From Vitrella brassicaformis (lineage: Eukaryota > Sar > Vitrellaceae): a stretch of DNA of 64,000 bases. Under the pieces are notes generated by a model. It ran no database searches. It was not told where the DNA came from and saw nothing but the letters and a program-made list of their open reading frames with translations. The stretch lies in contig CDMY01000275.1 in NCBI GenBank assembly GCA_001179505.1, forward strand, positions 188,233 to 252,232, in the 5' to 3' direction. Position numbers and translations under genes: made by a program. This document shows positions 1-11,432 of this stretch, one piece after another (positions within the stretch are counted from its first letter, which is position 1; every line of letters starts with the position of its first letter).

Positions 1-1786
1 TCTGGCAGGCGATGCCCGTCAACGTGGCTAAGAGGTGGGGCGGCCGCATGCCCAAACTCACCCGCATCTGGTGCTGTCACCCGGCTGGCGAGGGCGCCTG
101 GTGTCTGGACGCTGTCACGGCGCTCATCGAAGGCCACACAGAGGGCCGCACAGCCATGGTCGCGGAGAAGAGAGCAGAGGCGGAGAGGCGGGGAGAGGCG
201 GCCAACATCCCCGACGGCTCAGTCACGACAATCACATTTGAGGCGGCTGAGCTGACCGACGCGGACATGCTGTCCGTCGGGCGCACCAACCCCACCCTCC
301 CCCCTAGCTGTGCCCAGCCCCCCTCCCTCCCCGCCCTCACATCCATCAGCGGCCTCACTGCCCACCACCGTGGCATCGGCAACCGCGGCTGGCGCGCCCC
401 GTCGCTGGAGCGGGTGCAGGCGCACGAGCACATCGACACGCTGGGGCCACTCGTCGGCTCGTCGGGGTGCCTGAGGGTGCTCGACGTGCCCTCGACGGTC
501 AACCAGAAAGCCGAGGTGATGGAGCAGGTGCCTGTTGCTGAAGAGGAGGGACAGCCGGGGCCGCTGGCGAACTTGGAGGATATCGGGCCGATTGAGGTCT
601 CCGGCGACGATATTGCGAATTTGCTTACGTTGACGGTCTGGTCCACTCGGTTGCAGGTCAGCAGGCTATCACTTTCAAATGGACAACAGATGACGCACTT
701 ACTGTGTCTATACTTTTCCTTCCTCAGATGCTGGGGTCGACCCTCGAGGCACGAGGCTGTCGTCGGTCCCTCAAGTCGCTGAAGGTCAAGTTCATCGACT
801 TTGCGGGTGCGAGCCACTGGGTCTTCGGGTTCGCCGAGGCCCTGCAGACATTCGCCAGTGCGGTGTGCATCGGGGACGCCCCGATCAGCTTCACCAGTGC
901 TGCAGGATCGTTCAGCCTGATGACCCTGCACAGCCACCTCTCCCCCCCTGCACCCTCACCCCTCCTCAAGACACTCATGCGGCAGCTGGCCGACCAGGCG
1001 ACAGAGGTGGCAGTCGACCTCAGGGGGTCCGACCTCGCCATCCCGCCCACGCCTGCGATGCTCGACATGGCCAGAGGCCTGGCATTCAACAAGGCCACGA
1101 GTGTGTTTGTGTTGGGTGTCCACCAGCCTGCACCAGCCGCCCCCGCCCCCGCCCCCGCCCCCACCCCCACCCACCCGGCCATCGCCATCATCGACCAGAT
1201 CCAGCCGATGCCGCAACCGTCGCAGCTGGTTCTCAACAAGCAGACGGCATTGGCGGCCGGCACCCACATGGCTGACAAGATGCCCAACTTGCGGATGCTG
1301 TCCGTCCTGGGCGGTGTGCCGGCGAAACAGGCGTCTGAGGCTATCAAGGCGATCGGGTGTGAGCGGGAGCTCGACATGGTGGCTGCGATTGATATTCGGG
1401 GTGTGGGCAGCGGGGGCATCGACGTAGGGGAGCATAGAGAGGGATTCCCCCAGACGACCACACTGGTTGTCGATCTCACAGGTGGGTGGGTTGGAGGGTA
1501 GACAGTCCCACAAAGACAGACACACAAAGAGACCTGCATACGAATGTCTGTCTGTGTGTCTCCATCAGTTCCTGCTGGCGTCTCCGACTTCGTCGAGTTC
1601 ATCTGCTCGAGTACGAGATCGCTGCTGCAGCTCAAGTGCAAGGCGCTGCTCCTCGAGCTGCGGGGCCTGGACGCGAAGACACGCAGCCTGCTCGAGTCTG
1701 CCGTGCCTGCACAGCTCAGCAGCCTGGAGGGCACGGCCATATCGTGCTCGCAGCGAGATGATAAGCTCAGTATATATGCATCATGA
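1..1786 (+). CDS. unrecognised protein, 3' part of gene
   Basis: Three exons fit in phase: about 12-656, 728-1481 and 1569-1786 (TGA). The 71-bp and 87-bp introns have GT/AG ends. The frame is open back to the window edge and position 8 follows a CAG, so the first ATG (12-14) may be internal and the gene probably starts outside the window. The visible part is about 538 residues. It contains a Pro/Ala stretch near 1123-1174 (repeated CCCGCC units) and otherwise looks like an ordinary globular protein with Leu-rich helices near the end. I recognise no domain, signal peptide or membrane segment. It is convergent with the next gene (3090-4964, minus). Confidence 0.6.
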
Positions 1787-3089
1787 TCGCTGCCAAGCAT
1801 TACAGTGGGTAGCTGCGGGCGTATGGAAATCGGACGGCCTGTCTGTGAGTTCGTGCCGTTCATGTGTTGCATGGCGTGAGACAGACGTTCACGTGATGCT
1901 CAATTGAAGATAGATTGCTGACGCGTGACGCGTCGAGACGGTCCCATACATGCAGTCATACCTTCCTCCTCTCCCTTCTATCCATTCGTAATTACCCGAT
2001 GCCGATCGTGCCGAAGTAAGTCGCAAGACGATGCACACAAAGACACAAAAACACAAACCAGTCCCTCTTTCCGTCACTGCTTAGCATTTGTATGCGCCTC
2101 TCTTTGAGGCGAGGACTTGTACATATATATGTGAATGGGCGAGTGGGCAGATCGGATGCGTGTGTGACCGTGGGGCACATCGACTTCCTTTTCTCTAGTA
2201 TACATGTCAGTTTCGTCCCTTGTCTGTGTGTCTGTGCGCCGTGTTGTCTTTTGTGCGTGTGAGTTCAATTGACCCCCCCCCCCCCCCNNNNNNNNNNNNN
2301 NNNNNNNNNNNNNNNNNNNNNNNNNNNNNNNNNNNNNNNNNNNNNNNNNNNNNNNNNNNNNNNNNNNNNNNNNNNNNNNNNNNNNNNNNNNNNNNNNNNN
2401 NNNNNNNNNNNNNNNNNNNNNNNNNNNNNNNNNNNNNNNNNNNNNNNNNNNNNNNNNNNNNNNNNNNNNNNNNNNNNNNNNNNNNNNNNNNNNNNNNNNN
2501 NNNNNNNNNNNNNNNNNNNNNNNNNNNNNNNNNNNNNNNNNNNNNNNNNNNNNNNNNNNNNNNNNNNNNNNNNNNNNNNNNNNNNNNCTCACAGACCTGG
2601 ACCGAATGTGTAATGCATCCATGGCCGGTGGCGTGGCTGGACAAACGTGCGAAATGACCGGTCGAATCAACGGATCGAAATCCCTTGTCGCGCATGCCCA
2701 CTAGCTAAAGGGTGGGTGGGTCTTTGGGGGACGAGTGGAGTGAGCGGTAGACGCTGTGCATGTGTGTGTGTGTGTGTATGTTTGTGTGTATGTTTGTGTG
2801 CGCTTGTGTGCATGGCCCACGAAACACAGCTTGCATGCTAACTAAAATGGTGTGCAACGAGTCAGTAAGAGTCTCAAGGTTTTGTCCACCCATATGCATG
2901 CACACACACTCGCATTCCCATTCATCCGCAGTACGCTACGCTACAGTCACCTTGAGCGGCCCTCTCCTCAACACATCCAGCTTGTCAGCACAACTGCATA
3001 TATAACATGAAGGAGACACGTCTCCACAGACACAAACACACAGGCGCATCATCATCCCATTGCGTGTGTGGCCCTCTCACTTTCACGGT
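1787..3089. other. intergenic stretch with assembly gap
   Basis: No supportable gene. The stretch holds the 300-N gap and a (TG)n run with TGTATGTTTG variants at about 2760-2800, plus CA-rich sequence near 2890-2930. Short ORFs here are made of simple repeats. It should carry the 3' ends of two convergent genes. Confidence 0.6.
2288..2587. other. assembly gap, 300 N
   Basis: Exactly 300 N follow a C homopolymer (from about 2273). The round length suggests a placeholder gap rather than a measured size. Confidence 0.95.
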
Positions 3090-4964
3090 CTAAGGCGCCT
3101 GGCCGTCGAGCACGATGGCTGCGGTCGGCCCGAGGACGCGACGCACCTTGGCGGCCGTCCGGGGGAATCGCTGGGTGAAGGGCGCGTCATGAGGGACACC
3201 TGCTGCTGGCGCCTCGCTGGTACGGATGGTGACGTGGACTGCATGCAGACAACAGCCGACGACACGACAGCATGAGCATATGCTGTGAATATATGTCGAT
3301 GAATGCGTACCGTCCTGGTTGTTGCCTGGTTGGATGATGAAGAAAATCCATGAGATGAATGGGTCGTCTGATGACGTCAGCCGATGCGCCTGCCCACACC
3401 ACCCACTGGCACACTCGTATGCCATCACGTGTGAGCATCCGTTGAGGGGCGCGTGCTGCGATTGGGTCATGATGCGGTCGAGGTGGCCACCCCGCACACT
3501 CCTGACACACACATCAATAACGCACCACATAGCCATTCGCCCTCTCATTGGGTGCCGTCCATCCACTCACCGGTCAACCACCACTGTTGTTGGTGAGTCG
3601 ATGAAGCCGCCCACAGCCAACAGCCGGTGACGCAGCACCAGACGCTTCAGCATGGAACTCGCCGATGCGTAAACAAGCCCGTTGTTGGCGCCAACCGTCG
3701 CCCAGCCCACACCGTTCTGCCACACAAGGCAGCTGCGGACGGGCGGGTCGTGTGTCTTGGCGTGGTGGGTGAACGGGTGCTGCGAGAAGGGATGGACGGG
3801 GCGGCTGGGGAGGGGGAGGGGCGGGTTGAGTGTGATGGTGAAGTTGGGCTCGTTGCGGATGATCCGGACCTCGTTGTTGTTGTGGCGGAACAGCTCGAGT
3901 GTGCCGTCATGCTGGCCGGTGGGGCGGCGGAGGGCCACATAGCGACCGACGAGCATCCACTGAGCACAGAAACGGGGCAGCGCCAAGAAGTCCTGCATCC
4001 AACAGCTCACATCCAGCGGCTCTCCCATTGCCTCTTCTGTGTGTCGTGCTTACCGCCTTGGTGGCGTGTGTCTGCAGATCTGCAGCACCCACAGTGACCG
4101 GCAGCTGGCAGTAGCCGCAGTGCTCGGCGACGCTGAGTGTGTCGCCCACCTCCCCCCAGCCGCCCTCGCCCCCCTCCTCCATCACCCACATGGCCTTCAT
4201 CACATCGCCGTGGCTCAGCTGATCGTCGAACTGCACCACCCCGCCCACCCTCGCCCGCTCGATGGCCTTCGGCAGCCGAAGGCGGCGGACGATCGGCCGG
4301 AGGGCATTTCTGATGGGCCGGGCTGTCGACTTGAGGTTGGAGACGGTGGTGAGGTCAGACAGTGCCAGGATGACGCTCATGGGACTGGCGGGAATGTCAG
4401 AGATATGCAACAGTCGCGCCTGATGACACACACACAGAAGGACATGCACCACACACGCATAAGAGGTGCACACCACATCAGTTTGTGTCTTGTGTTTGTG
4501 CCTGTGGTCAGTCACTCCCCCACCTGTGTGCGGCTATGTCGTGTGAGTGCGATGGTCGAGTTGATGGTGTCTGCCAACTCGGCCAGCAGGTCGGACACCG
4601 CAGCAAATTGACGACTCACCTTGGCCACCATCTGACGAATGAATCAACACGATGAGAGCAACGCCAAGCAAAGCAGACTCGACAGACACAGAGAGAGCTC
4701 CGTGGTGTGTGGTGTGTTTGGCAGCCTGCCGCACCAGTGGTGCCATCGCAGCTGCTGCGGTGTCCATCCACAGGAGTTGGTCGATGCAGCTGTTGACCTG
4801 CACACGCACACCGCACACACACAAGCAAGCAGCCGATGAGCTTTGGATGCACTGACTGCATGGAATGGATGAGGTGGTTGGTGTGTTGGTTAGCTGGCTA
4901 CCTGAGCCTGCTTCAGCCGATAGACTTGTACCCGGGGCAGCAGCTGCTCCCGTATCGCTGTCAT
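3090..4964 (-). CDS. unrecognised protein, seven exons
   Basis: Reading the minus strand, these exons join in phase: 4964-4902, 4797-4735, 4631-4524, 4419-4054, 3992-3571, 3501-3311 and 3238-3090 (TAG), giving 453 residues. All introns are 61-104 bp with GT/AG ends. The N-terminal 80 residues look helical (many Gln, Leu and Arg). The middle and C-terminus look like beta-strand-rich repeats with Trp, Gly and Val. I recognise no family. The chosen ATG at 4964-4962 lies directly after a possible 3' splice site (CTGCAG), so an upstream exon could exist. If so, it must lie beyond the retroelement insertion at 5021-5635. Confidence 0.6.
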
Positions 4965-5020
4965 CGTCTGCAGAGATTCGCATGACAAAGCCACAGACAA
5001 ACATGCCATGGATCAGATCA

Positions 5021-5033
5021 CGCGCTTTGCTCA
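5021..5033. repeat. left copy of 13-bp direct repeat (putative target-site duplication)
   Basis: CGCGCTTTGCTCA, followed by a run of G. The identical right copy is at 5623-5635. Confidence 0.75.
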
Positions 5034-5622
5034 GGGGGGGGAACTGTCATTAACCGTAACACTCGTCTGTGTGTCCGTGATACTCATACAAATACAGTCC
5101 CATCAGCACGCAGACTCAAACAGGCTCAAGGGGAGGAGGGATCAATTTCCGCCCCATCAGCACACCCCAGTCCCGCAAACCCTCCCCTCCCTCCCCCACG
5201 CAGACAGAAGCTAGTCGCACGCGCGAGGGCGATAGACAAGCGAGAGCGAATCCATCCAGACACATGACTGAACCCCCGACCCTTCCACCCCTCCTTCTCC
5301 AACAGCGCATGAGCCATGTGGGCGATGAACACGTTGGCATCGTGTCCCCACACACCGTCACACGTCACCACCAGAGGGCAGAAGGTCACGCGGGAGTCGC
5401 AGACGGCCGAGCGGTATTTCTTCTTCTTGGCGGTCTCGTGCTGCTTCAGGATGGACTTAGTCGATCGGTTCTTGGAAGCGTAAGACGTTGCGTCAGGATC
5501 CGTAATACAGATGTCAAACGACGCAGCCGCCTGCCGCTCCCACACGCCCCGAGCGACGATGTCCGCCCTGACCCCACCCTCCCCCTCCTCTCCCTCCTTC
5601 AACACCACCTCCCGACGCACAC

Positions 5623-5635
5623 CGCGCTTTGCTCA
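5623..5635. repeat. right copy of 13-bp direct repeat (putative target-site duplication)
   Basis: Exact match to 5021-5033, lying just outside the 5' end of the retroelement ORF. Confidence 0.75.
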
Positions 5636-5921
5636 TGCTTTGCTTGGCCTGCAGGCTTCTATTCCCTCACCCGAGTGGTGACGCCGTCCATCCTCAAGGT
5701 GTCTGAATCAAACTGATTGATGCTTGGATGCTTCAACAGGCTTTGCTCGTCTCCGTCAGTCATCACACTGGGAGCATTCCCGCCATTAAATTCGACGCTG
5801 CTTTGATGCAATGAGCTCAGGATCTGTCGCCCATCGTGATTGCATAGCTCACGCCAGGAGAAACGAAGGAGCTCGAGTGCAAGCTTGAGCTCGCGACTGG
5901 AGCGAGGCAGCTGACGTGATT

Positions 5922-8709
5922 ATGGCGTCAGCTTGTCCCTTTTGCTGCCGAAGGACGACATTCTTCCTCTGCGCCGACTGCATACACGTCCGGTCAGCTC
6001 AGCAGCAAGATGTGCATGGCATGGATGGAACCATGCATGGGCAGACAGACAGACAGACAGACAGGCAGGCAGACAAAGCAGACGACGGACGGATAGACAG
6101 TCTGACGAGAAGCAACAACACCCGCCCTCCAACCTTCCGACAATCTAATCTACCAACATGTAGTTAGTGATGTGATCTCATCTGTTTTGTTGCCGTGTTG
6201 TGTGTTGTCTGGTCTGTGCGTCGTGCAGGATTGAGAAGGCTCGGCATCCGCCGCTCCACCAGCACGTGCAGCGGCTGAGCGAGCGCGTGCAGCGTCGGCT
6301 GAGCCGGCTGCAGGGATGCCGAGAGAAGCTCCTGAGGGAACGCAGGGATGCGCTGCGCCAGTCGGTCGACAGACTCAAACACACTCTACACGCCAAACGG
6401 AACGAGGCAAACGAACGTACGCACACCAGACAGACAGACAGACAGACAATCACAGACAGATAGAGAAAGGATGCCATATACTCAATGCTTGTTGTCGTGG
6501 ATGTGCGCAGGTTCGTCTCGTGTGGTGCGTCTGCGGACAGCTCTCGAGAAGCGGCGGCGAGCACTGGAGGAGCAGAGGGAGCACCTGACGGAGGTCACAC
6601 GCATCCTGCAGTCAAAACTGCTGCCCATGACGCTCCACAGGGTGGGTGGGCCGAACAGCGGGGGACACTGCAGTGCACATGCGTCATTCGATTGATTCAG
6701 TCGCTTCCCTCTTGTCGTGTTGTGTCGTGTGGTTGTTTGTGTGGTCTGTGGGTCAGTTTCTGGATGATCCGCCATGCAATGTGGCTGGCCTGGGCGCCTT
6801 CCACATCTACCAGGAGCTCAAGGCCGTCATGGAGGCCATGCAGACAGAACGGAGGAAGAAGTGCTCGGAGCTCATTTGGTAAGTAAGGTGGACAGGACAG
6901 AGGGGAAAGGAAGAAGCTGCACTGATAGATGATTTGAGCGTCGGATGCATTGCATCGTGATGCTTGCTGTGTGTGTATGTGTGTGTGTGTGTGTGTGTGT
7001 CAGTTTGTTCCCACTGAAGAAGATTGTGTGCAATGGGCAGAAGATGCTCACACTGGCGGAAGTAGAGAGCTTCCAAGGTGAGCGACGCACTCACATCGAA
7101 TCGGATTCATTCTTCCTCGGTGCGTTCGTTGATTGATGTGATGCTTGTGATGCACCTGAGTGCAGCGAGCGGCGAGATGCCGTTTGAGAGGGAGATGGAG
7201 GTGGAGGCCGCACTCTCCTTCATCGCACCCATCGTCTTCGGCCTCGCCGCCTACCTAGACGTGCCACTCCCCTTCCCCATCGTCTACGGCCACTACTGGA
7301 AGTGCCAGGCCTGCCAGCGCAACATCAGCGCACGAGACCCCATCTACAGGCTCGCAGACACCCCCTCCCACCCCCGCCCCCACCCCTCTCCCTCGCCCAT
7401 CCCCCCTCCACCCGCCATGCCGTCCGATCTGCCCAACAGGATGCCCTCCAATATTTCTGACGACCAGTCGACTCACTCCCACCAGGGCGACTACCCATTC
7501 TCACTCTCCCTCGCCACCCGCGGGCAGGTCAAGCGCTCACCCGCCTCACACGCATCATCGCGCAGCCAGTCGATATCGTCGTCTGTGGCCCAGACAGTGA
7601 CCATGGGTGTGGCCAAGGTGACGACCGAAGTGGGTCAGCAGCTGCGGCATGGCCGTGGGTCGCTCAGTGGTGTGTCGGCCATGCTGATGGCGCGGAAGGG
7701 TGGCTTGGGGAGGGGCGGGCATCGCGAGCAGAGGGACGGCGGCACCAAGGGATGGGCCGTGCCCAGAGTCATACACAGGGGCACTGGGTATGTGAGTGGA
7801 GGGGGGGGAGGAGGCATCAAGGCATCCAGCATGTGTGTCCTTGGCTTGTGTGGTGTGGCTGCAGTGTTGCGCATGCCTTCACGATTTACGACGGCGTGTG
7901 CACATCGGATTTCTCTGCGGCGCTGCATCTGCTGAATCAGTCGCTGCTGCACATGTGCGAACGGCAGGGACAACACCCACCACTCAGGCAGCACGGTAAG
8001 ACACTACACCCTTGTGCAGGTGCGGACTGCGGAGGGACGAGCGATGCACTCCGCCCCGCCTCATTCATGCCATTCCATGCTCTGTCCGTCGGGTCTCTGT
8101 CAGATGACACACTGCAGCTGTTGAACTCAATTATCAGCTCGCCACATCTCGGCTGGTACACCACGTCACGCACTCTTATCCCATTGGCACGCCAGCCGGA
8201 TCCCTGCATATATTCATTCCCTGTGCCATTGGATTTTTCCCTTTGTCCCTTGGCCTTACATAGCCTGGTTCCGCCGCGGCCTGCATCTGCCCTCGGCGAC
8301 CTCTTTGGCCACCACTACGGCGAGGAATCATTCAAAGGTGAGCACACAGCACAGCCACACGCACTGCACTCGCACTCGGAAAACAGAAACACACATCTAT
8401 GATGTGTTGTCGCCATCCATGGCATCGATTCGATCAGGTTATGAGGACGGCGACTGGATCGTCTTGTCGGATCTGGTGGGAGCGGTCGATGAGACCAGCC
8501 ACCACCGTGATAGAGACAGAGGAGGGATGGACGAGTGGCCCAGCACCCCGTCGACGAGCGAGCGGGAGGGGCGGCAGCAGCACCTGTCTCCCTCGCCGGC
8601 TAATGTCACATGTGAAAGGACGCCGTCTCAGTACCACACACCGTCGAGTGGCAGTGTGGGGGAGGGCAACGAGCACCAGAAAGTGGCCGAGTTCCATCTA
8701 GACGGGTGA
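5922..8709 (+). CDS. ATG14: ATG14/UVRAG-like subunit of the class III PI3-kinase complex
   Basis: Ten exons join in phase: 5922-5992, 6229-6416, 6511-6641, 6757-6878, 7004-7077, 7166-7787, 7865-7995, 8104-8155, 8264-8337 and 8438-8709 (TGA), giving 578 residues. The N-terminus has a paired CPFC...CADC zinc-ribbon-like motif within residues 5-20, as in ATG14. Next comes a long coiled coil (about residues 25-130, rich in Arg, Leu, Glu and Gln). Then follows the conserved UVRAG/ATG14 core, with a motif ending AYLDVPLPFPIVYGHYW. In this family the protein bridges Beclin and VPS34 in autophagy or endosome maturation. A low-complexity Pro/His/Ser insert lies near 7365-7480 and further unusual sequence runs to about 7780. 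The 8156/8263 intron has a weak acceptor (TACATAG). The ATG14 versus UVRAG/VPS38 assignment is inferred from the cysteines. Confidence 0.75.
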
Positions 8710-9769
8710 TGTGATGGGATGTGTCCATACCGGTCGGTCGATCCGTCTGCTGGATTGGCGAGAGAGAATGATGGATGGATGGATGCATGGATGGACGGAT
8801 GGATGGACGGAGAGAGGGTGATATGAGCGCGGTAAGGCGCTCACGTCCTTGCCCGGCTCAGCTCAGTTGTAGCTGTTTATCTGTGCCGTGGGGCGGGGTG
8901 GGGTGGGGTGGTCTTGTCTTGTGTACAGTAAACACGTAAATGTATACCTACCGGTAGAGGGAGGGGCGGTGCGGTACGGTAGTGGTATCCATGCCTGCTG
9001 CTGTGTGTTATGATGGATGTCAATGTGACTTTACGGCGATGGCGCCAGACAGACCAGAACAAACAAACCGTGGTAGTCAGTCATGTCATTTGTGTGGATG
9101 TAGACACGACACATGTATGTGTCTGCATCACACGTACGTGTCTCGTACCCGTCTCGATCGACTCGTGAGTGAAATGCGTGGAGTCAGCGGTACTCCCGAG
9201 TTATGCTATCACACATCTGTCTGTCTGTCAGTTGGGCGGCCACAAATACGTACGTGTCACAAGATGGGCTACACCACACACACAACACAGCTCAACGGCT
9301 GTCTGTCTGTCGATGTGTATGCGATATGATAGATATCTAGAAGAGCACAAGCAGGTAGTAGAAAAGTGCGATGGATGCGACCCAACTACAGACATACATC
9401 ACATACCGACCTACACAGAACAGACAGCACATGCCCCTCCCGGCCCTACTACCCGTCCCTCCCATCAATCACCCACGTGCACTATAGTGCTCTGATGAAA
9501 GCAGAAGTACACAAAGAGGCACACAGCACACATGGCACTCGCTCTTCTGAGCGTCAGTCACCATCCATCCATAGGACGACCGATAGATACACACCAGACA
9601 GCAGCCAGTCGTACGCAGCAAAAGCAAGCACTTAGACGTCGCAGCACAGCGCATCGCATCGCTCATCGCTCTCCAGACAAACAGAAGAGAGTTCCAGAAA
9701 ATTCGCAGCCACCCACCCAGCCACCCAGGTCGCTCACCAGTGAGCCTCCCTGGTGGCTCCCTCCCTCCC
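8710..9769. other. intergenic stretch, low-complexity
   Basis: No supportable gene. It contains a (GGAT/GGAC)n tract at about 8769-8811, CTGT runs and CATCCATC-type repeats. It must hold the 3' ends of two convergent genes. Confidence 0.6.
8769..8811. repeat. (GGAT/GGAC)n microsatellite
   Basis: Tandem ATGGATGG and ACGGATGG units over about 43 bp just after the ATG14-like stop codon. Confidence 0.8.
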
Positions 9770-11033
9770 TTACACGACCATGAGGCGGACGGGGCAAGTC
9801 TTGCTTACATGCTTGTCGCCCTTGGAGAACTTGAAGTGCACAGGCACCGACACTTCCTGCACACACACATACACACACACACACACACGTGGGTGCCATG
9901 GATCGACCACAGTAGTGGGCGTGTGGTGGGGGGTGTGGTGTGCGCCTTTTTGAGAGGTTTTGCTTCTGGGACGGATATGAGTATGAGGGACTGGGTGCCG
10001 ATGTTCTTCTTGAGCGCCAGGCCCATGTTCTTCGTCTTGGGGCCGTACATCTTGTTGAACGACGCGGGCACGCTCACACCGACAGCCTTCCAGCCCCCAC
10101 TGCCGCCCTCCACACGTGCAAAGGCCCTGAACACACAGAGAGAAACACCACACCACAGCACAGCACAGAGAGCCGTTGACACATCATACCCGCCATTGAG
10201 CACAGTAAGCAAGTCTTCCCTCCGGTGCTACGTACGTGATGGGCTTGCTTGTGTCCTCTCCGGGGCTGCCGTTGAGCTGTTGGTCCATGCACTTGACGCT
10301 GAACTCATCGCCTGTGGGTGCCGCCGTGGTGGTGTTTGTGGGCGGGGTCACACATGTCGCCTGGACGGGGCAGGTCCTCTCGAACGGCACCGGGTCGTCA
10401 CCTGTGGCGAAGTTGACGTCGAAATTGATGAAGTACGTCACCTCAGCTGTCACAGGCTGTGAGCAGCCAAGCACACGCACAAGCAGACACCACACACACA
10501 CACACACACGCACACGAGCAAGATGGCTGGGTGGCATGTCCTCTTGACTTTCATTGCGTTCGTGTGCGTCCGTACCTCGTCGACGATGGGTGACTCTTCG
10601 CATCTGAGCTGCAGCTCCTGTGTGTTGATGAGCCCGTCCAGACGGATACCCCGTTCGCCTCGTCGTCAAAAGGAGGGGAGACCGTCACGTTGGTCACCGC
10701 CTCGCCCAACAACTCCGGACCGCCCGGGAGCCCCTCGGCAAAAGTCAGGAACTCGCTGCGTGTCACCACACACACAGAGCCGACAGACAGTGCAATGCAG
10801 TCAAGGCGAGAGATACGAAAGGCAGGAGCAGCCAGTGGTGCGCCTTACCTGAGAGGGAGGGTGGCGACTTCACCCACGAACGCCCTGATTGGGGTGGCGA
10901 GGCACTCGGCCGTCTGCTTGGGCTGCTGGCGGTGGCTGCCCTTGCCCTTGCCCTTCTTGAGGGTCTCCTGCGGCTTGGCCGCCGCCACAGCTAGTGAAAC
11001 CACCACGACAACCAAGACGAACCGCACCATCAT
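9770..11033 (-). CDS. secreted protein of unknown function, possible frame break
   Basis: Exons on the minus strand: 11033-10849, 10755-10576, 10456-10236, 10126 to about 9889, and 9856-9770 (TAA). The N-terminus MMVRFVLVVVVVSLAVAAA is a clear signal peptide, followed by a Lys/Gly/Gln-rich stretch. Exon 3 contains a TCPVQATC motif, and the C-terminus reads KTCPVRLMVV after a VPVHFKF strand. It looks like a small beta-rich secreted protein of about 270 residues. Exon 2 changes frame at a CCCC run (10649-10652). Either a single-base indel or a 32-nt intron (donor GTATCC, acceptor CACACAG) is needed to reach the frame of exon 3. The end of exon 4 is uncertain because two in-phase donors exist. 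I know of no family. Confidence 0.55.
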
Positions 11034-11432
11034 GTGTAAGAAAGGAGAGGAAAACGACGGGAGAAACAGGCTGGGCGAGGGCAACAATCTCCGTCTTGCT
11101 TGCCGTCAAGATTAACGCCAGGTCGCCAGCCGTTTCAACCTGGCGTTCAACCAACGGTTCAACCTTGGAGGTTGCAACCGCCAGCCGTTCAACCCTTTCC
11201 TTTTAGGCCTCCACCCCCCCGGAAGACGCAAACTCAAACTCGTACAAGTCTCCCGACTTCGAAAGAGCGTTCCCCATCGCCTACAAAGAGCATTCCCCAT
11301 CTCCACCCCCTAAAATTACAACAACCCTAAACCCTAGACACAAAACCCCCCCTCCTAAACCATTTCCCTTCAACGACAGCGATCCTCTGCAGCTTCCTGA
11401 AACCGTTGCGTTTACCCCGCCTGCGATAGAAG
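11034..11432. promoter_or_regulatory. divergent promoter region with GTTCAACC repeats and telomere-like motif
   Basis: This lies between the minus gene starting at 11033 and the plus gene starting at 11433. It holds about four copies of a GTTCAACC core (11130-11193) and the sequence ACCCTAAACCCTAG near 11324-11338. The latter is one and a half plant-type telomere units in telo-box orientation. Regulatory function is inference. Confidence 0.35.

Larger units (their letters stand above)
5021..5635 (-). mobile_element. 5'-truncated retroelement remnant with target-site duplication
   Basis: A minus-strand ORF (5620 down to 5126) contains, in its conserved part at about 5572-5185, a block I know from retroelement-derived polyproteins of cnidarians and algae. 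Its landmarks are RADIVARG, FDICITDPDA, a KKKKYR segment, TFCPLV, and the end block GWIRSRLSIALARA followed by CLRG. This block normally lies at the C-terminal end of a reverse-transcriptase polyprotein. The reverse-transcriptase catalytic part is absent, so the copy is truncated. The 13-mer CGCGCTTTGCTCA occurs exactly at 5021-5033 and 5623-5635, which looks like the target-site duplication of a 589-bp insertion. The family name is uncertain (non-LTR type is inferred from the duplication and truncation). It sits in the promoter region between two divergent genes. Confidence 0.75.

Noticed and set aside
724-1872. 382-codon minus-strand ORF
   Set aside because: Antisense to the in-phase plus-strand exons. 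Its protein is Ser/Arg/Pro-rich without any domain, as expected of the GC-rich shadow frame.
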